From Nocardioides rotundus (GTDB lineage Bacteria; Actinomycetota; Actinomycetes; Propionibacteriales; Nocardioidaceae), in contig NZ_CP082922.1 of the NCBI RefSeq assembly GCF_019931675.1, forward strand, positions 4,024,570 through 4,088,569: a DNA stretch of 64,000 bases, in the 5' to 3' direction. Both the position numbers and the translations under genes were made by a program. The notes below the pieces were generated by a model. It saw only the letters and a program-made list of their open reading frames with translations. It made no database searches and was not told where the DNA came from. This document shows, in pieces, positions 48,892 through 58,441 of this stretch; position 1 is the first letter of the stretch; every line of letters starts with the position of its first letter.

Positions 48892-50552
48892 GCGCGGCAC
48901 GGCAGGGGCTCCTGGCGAGCAGCGCGGTGATGGCGGCCGGGACGGTGGTGTCCCGGATCTCCGGGTTCCTCCGCGGCATGCTGCTGGCCGCGGCCCTGGG
49001 CAGCGCCCTGCGGGCCGACCAGTTCACGATCGCCAACACGATCCCGAACATGCTCTACATCCTGTTGGCGGGCGGCGTCTTCAACGCCGTGCTCGTGCCC
49101 CAGCTGGTGCGGGCGATGCGCAACGACGAGGACAGCGGCGAGGCCTACACCAACCGGGTGGTCACGTTGGCGGCGCTGTTCCTCTTCACCGTCTCCGCGG
49201 CGCTGGTGATCTTCGCGCCGCAGGTGATGTCGCTGTTCCTCTCCTCGGACTGGGATGCGCCCTGGCTCGTCGAGCAGCGGGAATCGGTGATCGCGCTGGC
49301 GCGATACTGCCTGCCACAGGTCTTCTTCTACGGCATGTTCGTCCTGGTGGGGCAGATCCTCAACGCCCGCGGCCGGTTCGGCCCGATGATGTGGGCGCCG
49401 ATCGCGAACAACGTGATCTCGGTGCTGATCCTGGTCGCCTACCTGCTGGTGTGGGGGCCGACCCCGGCGTCGGAGCTCTCCAGTGCCTACCTGCCCAGCC
49501 AGGAGCTGCTGCTGGGCCTCGGCTCCACGGTGGGCATCGCCGCCCAGCTGCTGATCCTGCTGCCCTACCTCAAGGCAGCGGGCTTCACCTTCCGTCCACG
49601 CTTCGACTTCCGCGACGCCGGCCTGGGCCACACGCTGCGGCTGGGGATGTGGACGGTGCTCTTCGTGATCGTCAACCAGATCGCCTACACCGTCGTGGTG
49701 CGGCTGGCCGGCTCCGGCACGTCGGCGGCGGCCAACACCGACGACCCCGCGACGGGCTACACGATCTACTCCACCGCGTTCCTCATCGTGATGGTGCCGC
49801 ACTCGGTGGTGACGGTGTCCCTGGCCACCGCCGTACTCCCCCGCCTCTCCGAGCTGGCCGCCGAGCACCGGTTCGGTGCGATCGCCCGCGAGCTGGGCTC
49901 GGTGATGCGTACGGCGCTCGCCGTGATGCTGCCCTTCGTCGCGCTGCTGCCGGTGGTGGCGATGGACCTCTCCCAGGTGCTCTTCGGTCACGGGGCCAAC
50001 AGCCGGCTCTGGCCGCTCTATGCCCCGACCATCTCGCTGTTCGGCATCGGCATCGGCTTCTTCACCCTGCACTACCTGGTGCTGCGCGGCTTCTACGCCC
50101 TGGAGGAGACCCGCACGGTGTTCTTCATCCAGTGCGCGGTCGCGGCGACGAACATCGTCGCGGCGATCCTCCTGGTGCGCAGCGGGACCCTGGTGCAGAC
50201 CTCTCCGCGGCTGGTGGTCGCCTACATCCTCGCCTACGCCGTCGGGTCGGCGCTGTCGCTGCTGGTGCTGCGGCACCGGCTCGGCGGCATCGACGGGCAC
50301 CGGCTGGTGCGGTTCGTGGTGCGGGCTGCCCTGGCCTGCGTGCCGGGCACGCTCGCCGCGTGGCTGGTGACCCTCGTCATGGACCGGCTCTGGCCGGACC
50401 CCGCATGGCCGCTCTCGCTGGTCTCGGGCGCGTTGGCCGGGCTGCTGGCCGCGGCGGGCTACCTCTGGGCGGCCCGGATGTTCCGGATCCGCGAGGTGAC
50501 CGACGTGGTCGACCTGGTGCTGCGGCGCGTCCGACCCGCGCGCACCGGGTGA
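48888..50552 (+). CDS. murJ: Lipid II flippase MurJ (MviN)
   Basis: A 554-residue MOP-superfamily protein with about 14 hydrophobic segments. It opens GLLASSAVMAAGTVVSRISGFLRGMLLAAALG, the MurJ signature, with NMLYILLAGGVFNAVLVPQL following. It flips lipid-linked peptidoglycan precursors across the membrane. In M. tuberculosis MviN is fused to a pseudokinase; here that domain is the next gene, separated by 44 nt. GTG 48888 overlaps the preceding stop. Confidence 0.94.
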   Translation: MSAARQGLLASSAVMAAGTVVSRISGFLRGMLLAAALGSALRADQFTIANTIPNMLYILLAGGVFNAVLVPQLVRAMRNDEDSGEAYTNRVVTLAALFLFTVSAALVIFAPQVMSLFLSSDWDAPWLVEQRESVIALARYCLPQVFFYGMFVLVGQILNARGRFGPMMWAPIANNVISVLILVAYLLVWGPTPASELSSAYLPSQELLLGLGSTVGIAAQLLILLPYLKAAGFTFRPRFDFRDAGLGHTLRLGMWTVLFVIVNQIAYTVVVRLAGSGTSAAANTDDPATGYTIYSTAFLIVMVPHSVVTVSLATAVLPRLSELAAEHRFGAIARELGSVMRTALAVMLPFVALLPVVAMDLSQVLFGHGANSRLWPLYAPTISLFGIGIGFFTLHYLVLRGFYALEETRTVFFIQCAVAATNIVAAILLVRSGTLVQTSPRLVVAYILAYAVGSALSLLVLRHRLGGIDGHRLVRFVVRAALACVPGTLAAWLVTLVMDRLWPDPAWPLSLVSGALAGLLAAAGYLWAARMFRIREVTDVVDLVLRRVRPARTG

Positions 50553-50596
50553 GCGGGACCTACCATGTCCTGAGGACCCGCCGCGAAGGAGTGTTC

Positions 50597-52531
50597 GTGC
50601 CCAGCTCGATCCGGCCCGGCGACGAGCTCGCCGGCCGCTACCGCCTCGAGGACCTCCTCGACGAGCGGGACGGCGGGCGGTTCTTCCGCGCCTGGGACCG
50701 GATCCTGGCCCGACACGTGACCGTGCACGTCATCAGCGCCGACGACCCGCGCGCACCGGCGCTGCACGAGGCGGCGCGGCTCTCGGTCGGGGTGCAGGAC
50801 CCGCACGTGCTGCGGGTGCTCGACGTGGACGAGCGCGACGGCATCTGCTTCGTGGTCAACGAGTGGGGCACCGGCCGCTCGCTGGACATCATCCTGGCCG
50901 ACGAGGGCCCGCTGAGCCCGCGTCGGGCGGCCTGGCTGGTCTCCGAGGTGGCCGCCTCGCTGGCCCTGGCGCACGACAACGGGGTCACCCACGGCCGGCT
51001 GGTGCCGGAGAACGTGCTGGTCGACCTCAATGGGCAGGTCCGGCTGATCGGGCTCGCGGTGGACGCGGCCATGCACGGTCTCCCAGCCGGCCGGGTCTCG
51101 GCGGACCTGACCGACCTGGCGGGGAACCTCTACGCCGCCCTCACCGGGCGCTGGGCCGGGGTCTCTGGCTCCGCGCTCCCGCCGGCCCACCTGGACGGGC
51201 AGCGGGTGCTGCGGCCCCGGAGGGTGCGCGCCGGGATCCCCCGGGAGCTGGACCATCTGTGCGACGACCTGCTCAACGGCACCAGCCACCGCGGGGAGCA
51301 CACCCCGACCACCGCGGCCGAGCTGCACGAGGCGCTCCGGGACTTCGTCGGGGACGGCGCCGGGATGGCCGACCGGGAGGCGGAGCTGGCCGCGGCCGCT
51401 CCGATCCAGCGTCCGGCGCCCCCGGCGCCCCCCGCGCAGACCACCGGGGAGCGCTGGCAGCCGGGTGTGCCGCCGGTCGTGTCGAGCACCCCGCCGGTCG
51501 ATGAGGAGCCGACGGTGGCGGTGCCGACGACCCCGCACGAGCCGGACCCCGAGCCCCGGACGCAGGTCTCTCCGGCCGTCCCGGCCGACGACAACGCCCC
51601 CTCCGACCCGACCGACGTACCGACCCAGGCCGGGATGCCGGTCTTCCACGACGACGCCGACGACGTCGGCTGGGTCTCCCGCAACCCGGAGAAGGCGCCG
51701 AAGCCTCCCCCGCCGCCGGCCTTCGAGGAGCCCGCGCCCAGGCCGCTGTTCGCCCCCGTCCCCGAGGACGGCCGGCCGGTCCGGACCCCCCGACCCGGCT
51801 CGGCCGCCGCGCGTCGGGAGGAGCACCAGCCCTGGGACGCCTCGCAGCCCGGTCGCATCGGAACCGGGACGGGCGCGGGCTCGGGCAGCGGCGTGGTGCC
51901 GGCCTACACCGACGACGAGGTGCCGGGCCGGAGCTGGCTGCGGCTGGCGATGGTGGTCGGTGCGGTGGTGCTCCTGCTGTTCGCCGTCGCGTTCGCCTTC
52001 GACCTCGGCAACGGCCGCGGCATCGTGCTGGGCGAGGACGAGAGCCCGTCGGGCCCCGACACCAGCGCCACCGGGCCCGTCCGGGCCCTCACGGGCCTGA
52101 GCGCCGAGGACTTCGACCCGCAGGGGTCCCCGCCGCGGGAGGAGAACCCCGACACCGTCGGCCACGTCGTGGACGGCGACCCGTCGACGACCTGGACCAC
52201 GCTGACCTATGAGGAGAACTTCGGTCCCGGCGGCCTGAAGTCCGGGGTCGGCGTGGTGCTCGACCTGGGCGAGGTCCGTGCCCCGCGCGAGGTCTCGGTC
52301 AGCCTCCCGGAGGCGGGCGAGACGAGTCTGTCCCTCTACCTCACCAACGAGTCGCCCACCGGGATCCGCGGGCTCTCGCCGATCGGCAGCCAGACCGGCA
52401 GCGGCACGGTCGACGTCACCCTGGACGGCCAGGACCGCGGTCGCTACCTGACCGTGTGGCTGACCAGCATCCCCCAGACCGACGACGGTCGCTACCGCGG
52501 TGAGATCGCCGAGATTCGGGTCCGCGCGTGA
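50597..52531 (+). CDS. Membrane-anchored pseudokinase partner of MurJ
   Basis: A 644-residue protein. Residues 1-260 are a Ser/Thr kinase-like domain (LAGRYRLEDLLDERDGGRFFRAWDRILARHV) that lacks catalysis: HGRLVPENVL replaces the HRDLKPEN loop and IGLAVD replaces DFG. A Pro-rich disordered linker (about 270-445) follows, then a membrane helix (LRLAMVVGAVVLLLFAVAFAF) and an external discoidin-like domain. The M. tuberculosis MviN pseudokinase binds FhaA and is controlled by PknB phosphorylation. The start is GTG 50597 after GAAGGAG. Its stop overlaps the sigM start. Confidence 0.88.
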   Translation: MPSSIRPGDELAGRYRLEDLLDERDGGRFFRAWDRILARHVTVHVISADDPRAPALHEAARLSVGVQDPHVLRVLDVDERDGICFVVNEWGTGRSLDIILADEGPLSPRRAAWLVSEVAASLALAHDNGVTHGRLVPENVLVDLNGQVRLIGLAVDAAMHGLPAGRVSADLTDLAGNLYAALTGRWAGVSGSALPPAHLDGQRVLRPRRVRAGIPRELDHLCDDLLNGTSHRGEHTPTTAAELHEALRDFVGDGAGMADREAELAAAAPIQRPAPPAPPAQTTGERWQPGVPPVVSSTPPVDEEPTVAVPTTPHEPDPEPRTQVSPAVPADDNAPSDPTDVPTQAGMPVFHDDADDVGWVSRNPEKAPKPPPPPAFEEPAPRPLFAPVPEDGRPVRTPRPGSAAARREEHQPWDASQPGRIGTGTGAGSGSGVVPAYTDDEVPGRSWLRLAMVVGAVVLLLFAVAFAFDLGNGRGIVLGEDESPSGPDTSATGPVRALTGLSAEDFDPQGSPPREENPDTVGHVVDGDPSTTWTTLTYEENFGPGGLKSGVGVVLDLGEVRAPREVSVSLPEAGETSLSLYLTNESPTGIRGLSPIGSQTGSGTVDVTLDGQDRGRYLTVWLTSIPQTDDGRYRGEIAEIRVRA

Positions 52532-53202
52532 GCGAGCGCGTCGAGCGCGGCGACGCCGAGCTGCTCGCCGCGCACGTGGCCGGCGACCCCGACGCGTTCG
52601 GCGAGCTGGTACGCCGGCACCGCGACCGGCTCTGGGCGGTCGCCGTGCGCACCATGGGCAACCGCGAGGACGCCGCCGACGGCCTCCAGGACGGACTGGT
52701 CGCCGCATTCCGCCGGGCCGAGAGCTTCCGCGGCGATGCCGCGGTGACCACCTGGCTGCACCGGGTCGTGGTCAACGCCTGCCTGGATCGGCTCCGGGCG
52801 GCGAAGGTGCGCGCGGCGGACGCGCTGCCCGACGACCTCGAGGAGCAGGCGGCGCGAGGAGCGGTGGTGACCGAGGACCGCGGCGGCGACCCCGAGACCG
52901 AGACGGAGGCCGCCGAGCGCCGGCGTGCCGTGATCGCGGCACTGCGGACGCTGCCGGCGGAGCAGCGGGCCGCGCTGGTGCTCGTGGACATGGAGGGCTA
53001 TCCCGTCGCGGAGGCCGCGGAGATCCTCGGGTGCGCGGTGGGCACGGTGAAGTCCCGCTGCTCGCGGGGTCGCGCCCGCCTGGCCGACGAGCTCGCCCTG
53101 TTCGCCCCGCCCCCGCACGCCCCGGCAGGCGAGGGGAACCCGCCCGCGAGCTCGCCCGTCCCACCGGGTGACCGTCCCCGGGGCCCGCCGCGCGCCCCGT
53201 GA
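52528..53202 (+). CDS. sigM: ECF RNA polymerase sigma factor SigM
   Basis: A 224-residue ECF sigma factor. Region 2 is FGELVRRHRDRLWAVAVRTMGNREDAADGLQDGLVAAFRRAESFRGDAAVTTWLHRVVVNACLD. Region 4 is LRTLPAEQRAALVLVDMEGYPVAEAAEILGCAVGTVKSRCSRGRARL. A Pro-rich tail of about 35 residues follows. Position between the MurJ pseudokinase and an anti-sigma-like gene, then trxB-trxA, matches SigM of mycobacteria. The start is GTG 52528 overlapping the previous TGA. An oxidative or envelope stress role is the family expectation. Confidence 0.93.
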   Translation: MSERVERGDAELLAAHVAGDPDAFGELVRRHRDRLWAVAVRTMGNREDAADGLQDGLVAAFRRAESFRGDAAVTTWLHRVVVNACLDRLRAAKVRAADALPDDLEEQAARGAVVTEDRGGDPETETEAAERRRAVIAALRTLPAEQRAALVLVDMEGYPVAEAAEILGCAVGTVKSRCSRGRARLADELALFAPPPHAPAGEGNPPASSPVPPGDRPRGPPRAP

Positions 53203-53251
53203 GCGCCGTACCCCGAACTCTCGTCCAGCTCCCCAAGGAGGTGCCCCACCC

Positions 53252-53971
53252 GTGCCCGAGCGCGACCTGACGCCTGCCCAGGCCGAGGAGGTACGGCGCC
53301 TCCTCGCCGACGCCCGCAGCACCGAGCCCATGCCCGACGGCGTCGCCGAGCGGCTGGACCGGGTGGTGGCCGACCTGTCTGCGGAGCGCGCCAACGGGAC
53401 GACGACCGCGCCCGACCGGGACGAGCTGGCCGCGCGACGGCGGCGCCGCCGGATCGGCGCCGGGCTGCTGGCCGCCGCGGCGGTGACCGTCGTCGGCTTC
53501 TCGGTGCCGAACCTGATGACCAGCGGTGGGAGCAGCGGCAACGCGGGCTCCGACGCGGGCGAGTCCGCCGAACAGGGGGCCGCCTCGGACGAGGAGCTCC
53601 AGGACAGGGCGAGCGCCCCCACCCCGCCTGCCGAGGAGCGCTTCGACGAGTTGAGCAGCCCGCCCTCGGCCGCCCGCAGCACGGCTCCACCGCCGACGGT
53701 CCGCGCCGCCCGCTTCGAGCAGGACGTGGCCCGGGCGACGGTCGCGCCGCTGAGCCAGGACGCCGAGGCGCGTGCCGACACCGCCTGGTGCCCGAGCCGG
53801 CCGGCCTGGGGCACCGGCGAGCAGTACCCCGTGGTCTGGGTCCCCCAGCCCGGCGAGCGGGAGCGCGCCGTACTCGTGCAGCGTCCGCCCCGCGGCGGCG
53901 AGCAGACGTCCATCCTCTACCTCTGCGGCGCCGACGAACCGGTCCGCTCCGCCACCGTCCCCGCCGACTGA
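53252..53971 (+). CDS. Anti-sigma-M-like membrane protein
   Basis: A 239-residue protein with a short N-terminal cytoplasmic part (ERDLTPAQAEEVRRLLADA), one membrane helix (IGAGLLAAAAVTVVGFSVPNLM) and a low-complexity Ser/Ala/Glu/Pro-rich external region. The start is GTG 53252, 12 nt after CCAAGGAGG. Its place directly after sigM and before trxB matches the RsmA (anti-SigM) gene of mycobacteria, but the usual zinc-binding motif is absent and the sequence is divergent. The function rests on position and topology. Confidence 0.65.
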   Translation: MPERDLTPAQAEEVRRLLADARSTEPMPDGVAERLDRVVADLSAERANGTTTAPDRDELAARRRRRRIGAGLLAAAAVTVVGFSVPNLMTSGGSSGNAGSDAGESAEQGAASDEELQDRASAPTPPAEERFDELSSPPSAARSTAPPPTVRAARFEQDVARATVAPLSQDAEARADTAWCPSRPAWGTGEQYPVVWVPQPGERERAVLVQRPPRGGEQTSILYLCGADEPVRSATVPAD

Positions 53972-54074
53972 GGTCGCGGGCGGGCCTTCGGAATGCCGCT
54001 GGCCTATTCTCGGTTGCGACCCATGAGGCCCCCGGAGCGAGGGCCGGACCTGCCAGCGAGGAGCGTTGCCCAGC

Positions 54075-55088
54075 ATGACCGACAGCACCAGCACGACCGA
54101 CACCGACGTCCGCGAGGTCATCGTCATCGGGTCGGGCCCGTCGGGCTACACCGCCGCCCTCTACACCGCCCGGGCGAACCTGTCCCCACTGGTCTTCGAG
54201 GGCTCGGTCACCGCCGGCGGTGCGCTGATGACCACCACCGAGGTGGAGAACTACCCCGGCTTCCGCGACGGCATCATGGGCCCGCAGCTGATGGACGACA
54301 TGCGCGCCCAGGCCGAGCGGTTCGGCGCCGAGCTGGTGCCCGACGACGTCACCGAGGTCGACCTCACCGGCCGGGTGAAGGTGGTCAAGACCGCCTCGGG
54401 CGAGTTCCGCGCGAAGTCGGTGATCCTGGCCATGGGCTCGGGCTACCGCAAGCTCGGTCTACCGCGGGAGGACGAGCTGTCCGGCCGCGGTGTCTCGTGG
54501 TGCGCGACGTGCGACGGCTTCTTCTTCCGCGATCAGGCGATCGCCGTGGTCGGCGGTGGCGACTCCGCGGTCGAGGAGGCCACCTTCCTCACCCGGTTCG
54601 GCCAGAAGGTCTACCTGATCCACCGCCGCGACGAGCTGCGCGCCTCGAAGATCATGCAGGAGCGCGCCTTCAACGACCCGAAGCTGGAGATCATCTGGAA
54701 CTCCGAGGTCGAGGCGATCAACGGCACGGACCGGGTCGAGTCGCTCACCTTGAAGAACACCGTCACCGGGGAGACCAGCAACCTGCCGGTGACCGGCCTG
54801 TTCATCGCGATCGGCCACGACCCGCGCTCGGAGCTGCTGCACGGCCAGGTCCGCCTGGACGACGAGGGCTACGTGCTGGTCGACTCCCCCACCACGCGCA
54901 CCAACCTGCCCGGCGTCTTCGCCGCCGGCGACCTGGTCGACCACATCTACCGCCAGGCCGTGACCGCCGCCGGCACCGGATGCTCGGCGGCCCTGGACGC
55001 CGAGCGCTACGTCGCCGCGCTGGAGCAGCACGGCTCGTCTGCCGGCAGCACCAAGGCCACCATCGACGAGGTCATCTCTCCGGTCTGA
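54075..55088 (+). CDS. trxB: Thioredoxin reductase
   Basis: A 337-residue NADPH thioredoxin reductase. FAD motif [15 protein letters not shown] (residues 15-29), redox CATC at 143-146 (WCATCDGFF), NADPH motif [14 protein letters not shown], and a C-terminal [21 protein letters not shown]. It reduces thioredoxin, encoded 95 nt downstream. ATG 54075 is chosen; a TTG three codons earlier is closer to the GAGGAG. Confidence 0.96.
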   Translation: MTDSTSTTDTDVREVIVIGSGPSGYTAALYTARANLSPLVFEGSVTAGGALMTTTEVENYPGFRDGIMGPQLMDDMRAQAERFGAELVPDDVTEVDLTGRVKVVKTASGEFRAKSVILAMGSGYRKLGLPREDELSGRGVSWCATCDGFFFRDQAIAVVGGGDSAVEEATFLTRFGQKVYLIHRRDELRASKIMQERAFNDPKLEIIWNSEVEAINGTDRVESLTLKNTVTGETSNLPVTGLFIAIGHDPRSELLHGQVRLDDEGYVLVDSPTTRTNLPGVFAAGDLVDHIYRQAVTAAGTGCSAALDAERYVAALEQHGSSAGSTKATIDEVISPV

Positions 55089-55183
55089 GCCGCCGAGGCC
55101 CCGGCCGGGGATCGGAACAACCGTCCCCGCAGTGGTGTTCACTGGGGGCAACCACGACACCCGTTTTCGAAGGGATCACCGAC

Positions 55184-55510
55184 GTGTCCAACATGCCCGC
55201 CGTGACCGACGCCGACTTCGAGTCGCAGGTCCTCCAGTCCGACAAGCCCGTCCTCGTGGACTTCTGGGCCGAGTGGTGCGGCCCGTGCCGCCAGGTCAGC
55301 CCGATCCTGGACGAGATCGCCGCCGAGCACGGCGACAAGATGAGCTTCGTGAAGATGAACGTCGACGAGAACCCGCAGACCCCGGCGGCCTACCGGGTCA
55401 CCGGCATCCCGACGCTCAACGTCTACCAGAACGGCGAGGTCGTGAAGAGCATCGTCGGCGCCAAGCCCAAGGCGGCGCTGCTCAACGAGCTGTCCGACCT
55501 GCTCTCCTGA
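55184..55510 (+). CDS. trxA: Thioredoxin
   Basis: A 108-residue thioredoxin with the active site WCGPC (Cys32, Cys35) and the cis-Pro region GIPTLNVYQNG. GTG 55184 has AAGGGA upstream; ATG 55193 is possible. Partner of TrxB upstream. The last 29 nt overlap the 3' end of the convergent GNAT gene. Confidence 0.96.
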   Translation: MSNMPAVTDADFESQVLQSDKPVLVDFWAEWCGPCRQVSPILDEIAAEHGDKMSFVKMNVDENPQTPAAYRVTGIPTLNVYQNGEVVKSIVGAKPKAALLNELSDLLS

Positions 55511-56150
55511 GCTGACCCGACCCCCGTCCCAGTGGTGGCTGCGGTGCCACCACGGGGCGGGGTCGTACGGCGCCCGCGAGCCGGCCGATCGCCGCGCCGG
55601 CCCTGACCCGCACCGTGTCCCGCAGCTCCATCCGCAGCCGGGGCGACCACGCGTGCGGCCGCTCCACGCCGAACCCGAGCCGGGTCCAGTAGTCCACCGG
55701 TTGCCGGCACTCGCCGACGCCCGCGAAGACCTCGACCGCGGCCGGCCGGTCGGCGCGCTGCACGAGGTCGCGCGCCATCGCCTGCACCAGCAGCCGGGAG
55801 AGCCCTCCGCCGCGGTGCTCCGGGGCGACGTACACGCTGGCGAGCACGACCGCGTCCGGGGACGCCGGCGCCGTCGGCAGTCTCGCCGCGCCCGGCAGCC
55901 ACGCCGGCGGCGCGTAGATCGCCAGCGCGGCGGGGCTCCCCTCGCGCAGCACGACCTGCCCGCAGGTCCCCCACTGCTCGCTCACCTCGCGCAGCCAGAC
56001 GGCCTTGAGCGACGCCGGGTCCTCGCCGTTGATCGCGGCCGGAGAGCGCAGCTGCCAGGTCAGGCAGCCGCGGACATGGTCGAACGCCGCCAGGTGCGCG
56101 GGGTCGAGTGCCACGGTGCGCCGGAGTCCCGGTCGCGTCGGTCGGGCCAC
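55482..56150 (-). CDS. GNAT family N-acetyltransferase
   Basis: A 222-residue GNAT-type protein. The acetyl-CoA-binding core is VVLASVYVAPEHRGGGLSRLLVQAMARDLV, and it ends in PVDYWTRLGFGVERPHAW. The C-terminal ~45 residues are an Arg/Pro-rich tail that overlaps trxA. The start is GTG 56150. The acceptor substrate is unknown. Confidence 0.83.
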   Translation of the reverse strand: MARPTRPGLRRTVALDPAHLAAFDHVRGCLTWQLRSPAAINGEDPASLKAVWLREVSEQWGTCGQVVLREGSPAALAIYAPPAWLPGAARLPTAPASPDAVVLASVYVAPEHRGGGLSRLLVQAMARDLVQRADRPAAVEVFAGVGECRQPVDYWTRLGFGVERPHAWSPRLRMELRDTVRVRAGAAIGRLAGAVRPRPVVAPQPPLGRGSGQLRRAGRTAR

Positions 56151-56238
56151 GCCGTCATCGTAGTCCCGCCCCGTCGCACCGGCGTGAGATCGGACAAGGT
56201 TGCGCCGCTCCCCCGCCGCGCCCTGACACAATCGCCCG

Positions 56239-57453
56239 GTGCGCGAGATCCGACAGAGCCGCAAGCTGCGAGGCGTCCGGTACGACGTACGCGGGCCGAT
56301 CCTGACCGAGGCCCAGCGGCTGGAGGCCGAGGGGCACAAGGTGCTCAAGCTCAACATCGGCAACACCGCGCCCTTCGGCTTCGAGGCGCCGGAGTCGATC
56401 CTGGCCGACATGGTGCACAACCTGCCGCAGTCCCAGGGCTACAGCGACTCCCGCGGGATCTACTCCGCGCGCACCGCGGTCGCGCAGTATTACCAGTCCC
56501 GCGGCCTGCCCGAGACCTCGGTGGACGACGTCTTCATCGGCAACGGCGTCTCCGAGCTCATCTCGATGGTGCTGCAGGCCTTCCTCGACGACGGCAACGA
56601 GGTGCTGGTGCCGGCGCCGGACTACCCGCTGTGGACCGGGGCGGTCACCCTGTCGGGGGGTACGGCGGTGCACTACCGCTGCGATGAGGCCAACGGCTGG
56701 AACCCCGACCTGGCCGACCTCGAGTCGCGGATCACCGAGAACACCCAGGCGCTGGTGATCATCAACCCCAACAACCCGACCGGCGCGGTCTACAGCGAGG
56801 ACACCGTGCGCGGGCTGGTCGACATCGCCCGGCGCCACCAGCTCGTGGTGATGGCCGATGAGATCTACGAGAAGATCCTGTTCGAGGAGGCGGTGCACCA
56901 CCACGCCGCCTCCTTCGCCGGCGACGACGTTCTCTGCCTGACCTTCAGCGGCCTCTCCAAGGCCTACCGGGTGTGCGGCTACCGCGCCGGCTGGGTGATG
57001 ATCTCCGGCCCCAAGGAGGTCGCCGCCGACTTCCTGGAGGGACTGACCCTCATCGCGAACATGCGGATGTGCGCCAACGTGCCCGCGCAGCACGCGATCC
57101 AGACCGCGCTGGGCGGCTACCAGTCGATCACCGAGCTGATCGGCCCCGGCGGGCGGTTCTATGAGCAGTCGATGCTGGCCGACCGGCTGCTCAACGAGAT
57201 ACCGGGGGTAACGAACGTGACACCCCGGGGTGCCTTGTACTGCTTCCCCCGCCTGGACCCGGAGGTCTACCCGATCACCGACGACCAGGAGTTCGTCCTG
57301 GATCTGCTGCGGGCCAAGAAGATCCTGGTCACCCACGGCACCGGGTTCAACTGGTTCCAGCCCGACCACTTCCGCCTGGTGACGCTCCCCGACGTCGAGG
57401 TGCTGGAGGAGGCGATCGGCCGGATCGCGGACTTCCTCGCGACCCGCCGTTGA
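56239..57453 (+). CDS. Class I/II aminotransferase, AlaA-like
   Basis: A 404-residue fold-type I aminotransferase. It has YSDSRGIYSARTAVA, DYPLWTGAVTLSGG, INPNNPTGAVY and the PLP Lys in FSGLSKAYRVCGYRAGW, with RLVTLPDVEVLEEAI near the end. It resembles AlaA / Rv0337c type alanine or aspartate aminotransferases, using pyruvate or 2-oxoglutarate. GTG 56239 lies 6 nt after a CACAAT hexamer, possibly another leaderless start. Confidence 0.9.
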   Translation: MREIRQSRKLRGVRYDVRGPILTEAQRLEAEGHKVLKLNIGNTAPFGFEAPESILADMVHNLPQSQGYSDSRGIYSARTAVAQYYQSRGLPETSVDDVFIGNGVSELISMVLQAFLDDGNEVLVPAPDYPLWTGAVTLSGGTAVHYRCDEANGWNPDLADLESRITENTQALVIINPNNPTGAVYSEDTVRGLVDIARRHQLVVMADEIYEKILFEEAVHHHAASFAGDDVLCLTFSGLSKAYRVCGYRAGWVMISGPKEVAADFLEGLTLIANMRMCANVPAQHAIQTALGGYQSITELIGPGGRFYEQSMLADRLLNEIPGVTNVTPRGALYCFPRLDPEVYPITDDQEFVLDLLRAKKILVTHGTGFNWFQPDHFRLVTLPDVEVLEEAIGRIADFLATRR

Positions 57454-57496
57454 GTCCAGACTGACCCCCCACCCTGTCGGCAGCGAGGAGACCTGC

Positions 57497-58252
57497 GTGC
57501 GCGACCTCACCTATCCCCCGATCATCGTCGCGGCGAAGACCGGCTTCCGGGTCCTCGGCCAGCGGATCGAGCTGACCGGCACCGAGAACGTGCCGCGCAC
57601 CGGCGGCGTGCTGCTGGCCTACAACCACATCGGCTACGTGGACTTCGTCTACGGCGGCCTCGCGGCCAACCCGTCCGGGCGCCGGGTGCGGTTCATGGCC
57701 AAGCGGGAGCTCTTCGACCACCGGTACGTCGGCCCGCTGATGCGCTCGCTGCACCACATCGAGGTGGACCGGGGCGAGGGCGAGGCGTCCTTCCACACCG
57801 CGGTGGACTACCTGCGCCGGGGTGAGGCGGTCGGGATCTTCCCCGAGGCGACGATCTCGCGGGCGATGACGCTCAAGGACTTCAAGACCGGCGCGGTGCG
57901 GATCGCCGCCGCGGCCGGCGTCCCCCTGGTGCCGGTGATCCTGTGGGGGACCCAGCGGATGATGACCAAGGACCACCCCCGGAACTTCTCGCGCGGCCTG
58001 CCGATCTCGCTGCGGGTCGGCACACCGATGTATCCCCCGGGGGTCGACCCGGTCGCCGAGACCGCCGAGCTCAAGGCCCGGATGATGCACCTGTTGGACG
58101 AGTCGATCCGGGCCTATCCGGCCGACGACCCCGACGCCTGGTGGCGCCCCGCCTCGCACGGCGGCTCGGCGCCGTCGCTGGAGGAGGCCGCCCGGCTGGA
58201 CGTGGCCGAGAAGCGCGAGCGGGCCCGGCGGCGGGCCGAGCGACGGCGGTGA
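57497..58252 (+). CDS. 1-acyl-sn-glycerol-3-phosphate acyltransferase (PlsC-like)
   Basis: A 251-residue PlsC-type acyltransferase. It has the NHxxxxD-type motif in AYNHIGYVDFVYGG and the FPE motif as FPEATISRAM, where Ala replaces the usual Gly. It transfers an acyl chain to lysophosphatidate or a related lipid at the membrane. The C-terminal tail is charged. GTG 57497 follows GCGAGGAG. It is convergent to parB across a 189-bp gap. Confidence 0.9.
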   Translation: MRDLTYPPIIVAAKTGFRVLGQRIELTGTENVPRTGGVLLAYNHIGYVDFVYGGLAANPSGRRVRFMAKRELFDHRYVGPLMRSLHHIEVDRGEGEASFHTAVDYLRRGEAVGIFPEATISRAMTLKDFKTGAVRIAAAAGVPLVPVILWGTQRMMTKDHPRNFSRGLPISLRVGTPMYPPGVDPVAETAELKARMMHLLDESIRAYPADDPDAWWRPASHGGSAPSLEEAARLDVAEKRERARRRAERRR

Positions 58253-58348
58253 CACTGCCTCTCCGGTGACCGCGCCTCGTCTCCTCGTCGCTAGGTCACT
58301 TTGTCGACTTATCGACCAGTCGTCTTTCCGCAGAGATCGGCACTCCGG

Positions 58349-58425
58349 GCGCTTGGTCCTGACGTACGACCCCACAGTGGTTGGCGCCACCTACTGCTGT
58401 AGGTCCGCACGTCAAGACCAAGCGC
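58349..58425. terminator. Large hairpin between convergent plsC-like gene and parB
   Basis: gcgcttggtcctgacgt (58349-58365) and its near-perfect complement at 58409-58425 (one mismatch) enclose a 43-nt loop. The loop contains smaller dyads (ggcgcc and ctac..gtag). It may terminate both genes or be a structured RNA. No gene is seen in 58253-58441. Confidence 0.65.
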
Positions 58426-58441
58426 GCGGGGGGGTCGTCCC

